Under the pieces are notes generated by a model, which was given only the letters and a program-made list of their open reading frames with translations, was not told where the DNA came from and did not search any database. A stretch of 64,000 bases of DNA, taken from Argyresthia goedartella (taxonomy: Eukaryota; Arthropoda; Insecta; Lepidoptera; Argyresthiidae). The stretch covers positions 32,684,201 through 32,748,200 of the forward strand of contig OX463810.1 in assembly GCA_949825045.1 (NCBI GenBank). The letters are read 5' to 3'. Positions 61,058 through 64,000 of the stretch are shown piece after piece. A program made the translations under genes and the position numbers. Every line of letters starts with the position of its first letter. Position 1 is the first letter of the stretch.

Positions 61058-63028
61058 TTTTTTTTTTTTTTTAATCTGTTTATTATTTATTGAGGTCTTA
61101 GTACAAAAAATGACTATGTCGCCCTCGTTAAGGTCAACTAATACTCTTACGTTAACTAATTCACAGGCACAACATTGTTTCTTAGTCTAATTCCTAACCT
61201 AACTAAACCATATAATAACCTGGCTTCATCAGACACAGGTGAAGCCAGAACGTTGTTGCAGCCACCCACATCGAAAAACAAGCTATTGTTATAAATTTGT
61301 CTCCTCCGAGATTCGTTCCGGACACACTCCACCATAATATGATAGACATCCTCTAATAGGTCACACTCAGTACAGTTCGGAGACGGGACTTTTCTCATCA
61401 AGAAAGCAAATTTATTTAGTGGAATGTGTCCCGAACGAAGCCTGAAAGCAGTAACAAGCTCTGTTCTCCCCAAAGAGCAATTTTCAAACCAAGGTCTGTG
61501 GATGGGGCTGCCTTGAATGGTACGATACCAAATACCCTTCTCCAAAGATCTCTGATCGAAATATTCTTTCCAGAGTGACTGGCATTGGGCACGAATTTGG
61601 GTAAATACATCAGTAAAGAAGGGCCGGCACCGCACCAATATACCATCGGTAGATGCTAGGCTGGCAAGTGAATCAGCTATCTCATTTCCTTCTATACCTA
61701 CATGAGATGGGATCCACTGTAACTGTATTTGAATATCCTTAGCCCTTAATTCCAAAATTGTACCTAAAATGCTGTAGGCTATCGGGGTGCCTCGACAATT
61801 CGAGGTGCAACGAGCCAAATGTTGTAAAGAACTTTTTGAGTCTGTTAAGATTACAATTTTGTTCGAGGCCAAAGATTTACAATAAGCCAGTGCTTCAGAA
61901 ATAGCGAATAATTCTATATACATTATACTCACACTAACATCTATTTGGAATTTAATGGAATTTTTGATCTGTGGGTCATATACAGCAGCACCACTACAAC
62001 TGTTTCTATCTTTAGAACCATCTGTGTAAAGCTGATAAAAATTTGGATATTGCAATTTTAACATTGTATCACATTTAGATTTTAATTCTGCAGGATTACA
62101 CAATCGTTTAGCTGATTCCAGCCCATATATACTACTGAAAATTATGTTCGATAGATCTATGTTACTGATCCAAGTGTCCAAAGTAAATAAATCCAACATT
62201 GGACTGGAATGCATAGGAATTTCTCTTATTTGATCAAATACCAAAGTTAATAAAGGTTTCTTCTTAGTTCTCCAGTAGCTACATTGGCATGATATTGATA
62301 GCTCCTCTACAACATTTATGGTTGGATTGTCATTCAAAGATCTTGCTCTTATTAAAAATTTACCAGCTAGATATCGGCGACGGATGTGTAAAGGCGGGAG
62401 ACTCAATTCACTTTCCATTACATGAATTGGTGTTGACTTAATAAATCCCCCTATCACCCGCATAGCTTGATTTTGTACCTTTTCTAACTTATACAGGTGG
62501 CTTTTAGCGCTGGTGTCATACAAAAAGCTAGCGTAATCTAACCGACTACGAATAAGAGCTATGTAAATTCGTCTAAGATGTTTAGGATGGGTTCCCCATC
62601 CTGACCCTGTCAATACTTTAAGGATGTTAAGGAATTTCATGCATTTCGCACTGATTTCATTTATGTGTTTGCCCCATCTTAGCGAACTATCCAACCACAA
62701 GCCTAAATATTTTATGTTCTGTTCTAATTGTAAGTTAGTTCCATCTATTTTAACATTTATCACTTGTCTATTGGACCCTCTGCTGAACAAACATAATTTA
62801 GTTTTACTACTAGATATACTTAAACCTAACTCATTAACCAGCAAGCACATTGTATTAACAGCAATTTGAATCATAGAAATACATCTAGATACTTTTTTGT
62901 ATGTAATATATACAACAAAATCATCAGCGTATTGCGATACATTAAAGCTAACACCTAATCTATGACAAATATGCATGGTTGCTACATTGAACAATAATGG
63001 TGATAAAGGGTCACCCTGAGCAATACCT
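61058..63028 (-). mobile_element. LINE F copy 2 (RT end and RNase H)
   Basis: It has a 15-T tail on the plus strand at 61058 and is cut at 63028 by LINE H. It retains the 1345 bp lost from copy 1. Confidence 0.9.
61156..62994 (-). CDS. LINE F ORF2, C-terminal part: RT end plus RNase H (partial)
   Basis: 612 codons without a stop. RT end: VSQYADDFVVYITYKKVSRC, LGLSISSSKTKLCLF and YLGLWLDSSLRWGKHINEIS. The linker has LIRSRLDYASFLYDTSAK and LEKVQNQAMRVIGG. The RNase H domain has QLYTDGSKDRNSCSGAA (first Asp), IELFAISEALAYC (Glu), IVILTDSKSSLQHL (Asp) and WIPSHVGIEGNEIADSLA (His, Asp). A Cys/His motif near the end (CTECDLLEDVYHIMVEC) is typical of LINEs with RNase H. It would remove RNA from the RNA:DNA hybrid. 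The frame continues beyond 62994 to 63028. The 5' part is missing. Confidence 0.92.
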   Translation of the reverse strand: MFNVATMHICHRLGVSFNVSQYADDFVVYITYKKVSRCISMIQIAVNTMCLLVNELGLSISSSKTKLCLFSRGSNRQVINVKIDGTNLQLEQNIKYLGLWLDSSLRWGKHINEISAKCMKFLNILKVLTGSGWGTHPKHLRRIYIALIRSRLDYASFLYDTSAKSHLYKLEKVQNQAMRVIGGFIKSTPIHVMESELSLPPLHIRRRYLAGKFLIRARSLNDNPTINVVEELSISCQCSYWRTKKKPLLTLVFDQIREIPMHSSPMLDLFTLDTWISNIDLSNIIFSSIYGLESAKRLCNPAELKSKCDTMLKLQYPNFYQLYTDGSKDRNSCSGAAVYDPQIKNSIKFQIDVSVSIMYIELFAISEALAYCKSLASNKIVILTDSKSSLQHLARCTSNCRGTPIAYSILGTILELRAKDIQIQLQWIPSHVGIEGNEIADSLASLASTDGILVRCRPFFTDVFTQIRAQCQSLWKEYFDQRSLEKGIWYRTIQGSPIHRPWFENCSLGRTELVTAFRLRSGHIPLNKFAFLMRKVPSPNCTECDLLEDVYHIMVECVRNESRRRQIYNNSLFFDVGGCNNVLASPVSDEARLLYGLVRLGIRLRNNVVPVN

Positions 63029-63029
63029 T

Positions 63030-63167
63030 GTCTTTCAGTTGAGTTGAGACCAGATCCTTTATAGTTGCTTCGAATGCTGCTGTAATTTCGTGCGTATCAT
63101 TAAGCACGAAATTACAGCAGCATTCGAAGCAACTATAAAGGATCTGGTCTCAACTCAACTGAAAGAC
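63030..63167. repeat. Perfect 64-bp inverted repeat at the LINE H 5' end
   Basis: Arms 63030-63093 and 63104-63167 are exact reverse complements around a 10-base loop (gtatcattaa). The right arm is ORF1 coding sequence of LINE H. The left arm is the same sequence inverted, lying against truncated LINE F. Confidence 0.96.
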
Positions 63168-63833
63168 ATGAAAGATCTCATACAGGGCTTCCAAAAATCC
63201 ATCGCATTCTTCAACGAGCAGTACGAAACCTTCAGTCAATGCATGAATGAGAAGGATGCAGCAATTAAGAAGCTACAAGCCTCTAACGAGCATTTAACAG
63301 AAACTGTGCAAGACCTTAGCAAACGTCTCAACCAAATGGAACAACACAGCAGGTCGACCAATGTGGAGATTCAGTGTGTACCCGAGAAAAAATCGGAGGA
63401 TCTAATTAAGTTGGTTAATAACCTATGCACAACCGTCAAGTGCCCGTTAAATGATTCAGACATACTTAAATGCACCAGAATTGCCAAAATGGACCAATCA
63501 AGCTCTAGGCCTCGCTCCATTCTCGTCCAGCTGAGGAGCCCTCGAATGCGCGACACACTCCTCGCCGCAACGATGGGTTTCAACAAGGCGAACCTCAAAG
63601 ACAAGCTCAATACAAGCCATATGGGCTTAGGAGGCGACGATCCACAACCAATATTTGTTGTCGAACATCTATCCGCCGCTAACAAAGCACTACACGCCGC
63701 TGCTAGAAAACAGGGGAAACTACTGGCTTACAAGTTTGTGTGGACACGCGGTGGCAAGGTCTACATGAGACGTCACAGCGAAGCCGATCGAGTACTTGTG
63801 CGAAGTTTGGAGCATCTCAGCACCTTAAAATAA
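63104..63833 (+). CDS. LINE H ORF1 (coiled coil plus RNA-binding-like domain), 5'-truncated
   Basis: The native sequence begins at KHEITAAFEATIKDLV. The apparent start at 63090 lies in the inverted arm. About 63150-63360 is a heptad-rich coiled coil (IKKLQASNEHLTETVQDLSK, LNQMEQHSRSTNVEIQCVPE). Then comes an RRM-like part (EDLIKLVNNLC, SRPRSILVQLRSPRMRDTLL) and a C-terminal domain like the Baculo_FP-type ORF1 end (FVVEHLSAANKALHAAARKQ, YKFVWTRGGKVYMRRH). It ends at TAA 63831-63833. It binds LINE RNA and helps the particle, by family analogy. Confidence 0.85.
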
Positions 63834-63901
63834 TTATATACAGAGGTTTTAAGTACCACAAGCATAATACTTTATATTAATCAATCACATTCGATTTGTG
63901 T

Positions 63902-64000
63902 AAAAGTAAGATAAATATTTACTATCAAAATGTCCGCGGCCTAAATACTAAAACTATAGATTTTTATAATAATATGCTGAACTTTGATCATGATGTAATA
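63902..64000 (+). CDS. LINE H ORF2, start of endonuclease (runs off the window)
   Basis: The frame reads KINIYYQNVRGLNTKTIDFY then NNMLNFDHDVI and stays open to the end. YYQNVRGL is the standard first endonuclease motif of Jockey-group ORF2. It lies 70 bp after ORF1. No ATG is evident, which is common. Confidence 0.75.

Noticed and set aside
63090..63103. Native start of LINE H ORF1 at 63090
   Set aside because: It lies in the inverted arm and loop, and the first codon is GTG; the true start was lost by truncation.

Overview
This window is insect nuclear DNA, most likely from a moth or butterfly. The coding DNA is eukaryotic: there are introns, non-LTR and LTR retrotransposons, and cut-and-paste transposons. 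A tRNA-derived SINE and repeat-tailed LINE 3' ends also look typically lepidopteran. Nothing bacterial or CRISPR-like is present. The species is inferred, not proven.

I recognise one host gene. It is a PRCC (proline-rich, papillary renal cell carcinoma translocation-associated) homologue on the minus strand at 2785-11464. Five coding exons join in perfect phase. Its terminal exon was not found and may lie left of base 1. Intron 1 (4806-11370) is almost entirely transposon.

Region by region: 1-2784 holds degenerate tandem repeats and a dead Helitron. 5269-11331 holds a LINE RNase H fragment and a LINE copy (family A) that carries two nested insertions, a hAT transposase remnant and a second LINE. 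11840-21990 holds GC-rich repeats, an internally deleted copia element with a 5-bp target duplication, several MITEs, a SINE and unassigned DNA. 22005-28680 is a LINE (family B) split by a nearly complete antisense family-A LINE with ORF1 and ORF2. 28704-34960 holds a small MITE, a decayed LINE, and an unusual reverse-transcriptase element split by a coding-poor LTR element. 35332-40100 holds a nearly intact mariner-type transposon and an intron-bearing Tc1-like transposon split by another LINE. 40500-42080 holds LINE ORF1 and RT fragments.

The right third (42081-64000) is a stack of large elements. A BEL/Pao element (42081-49139) has lost RT/RNase H and is interrupted by a LINE. A short flank follows, then a LINE with EN, RT and RNase H (family F). 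An apparently complete Gypsy element sits inside that LINE (49840-57310); its LTRs are equal in length and look identical. Part of the BEL/Pao-flank-LINE block occurs a second time at 59182-63028, so the segment was duplicated in tandem before the Gypsy inserted. The window ends in a further LINE (family H) whose 5' end is a perfect 64-bp inverted repeat.

The genes do not form a pathway. The window is best read as one host gene beside a layered transposon graveyard, with one young LTR element that may still be able to move. Family letters A-H are labels used only here.
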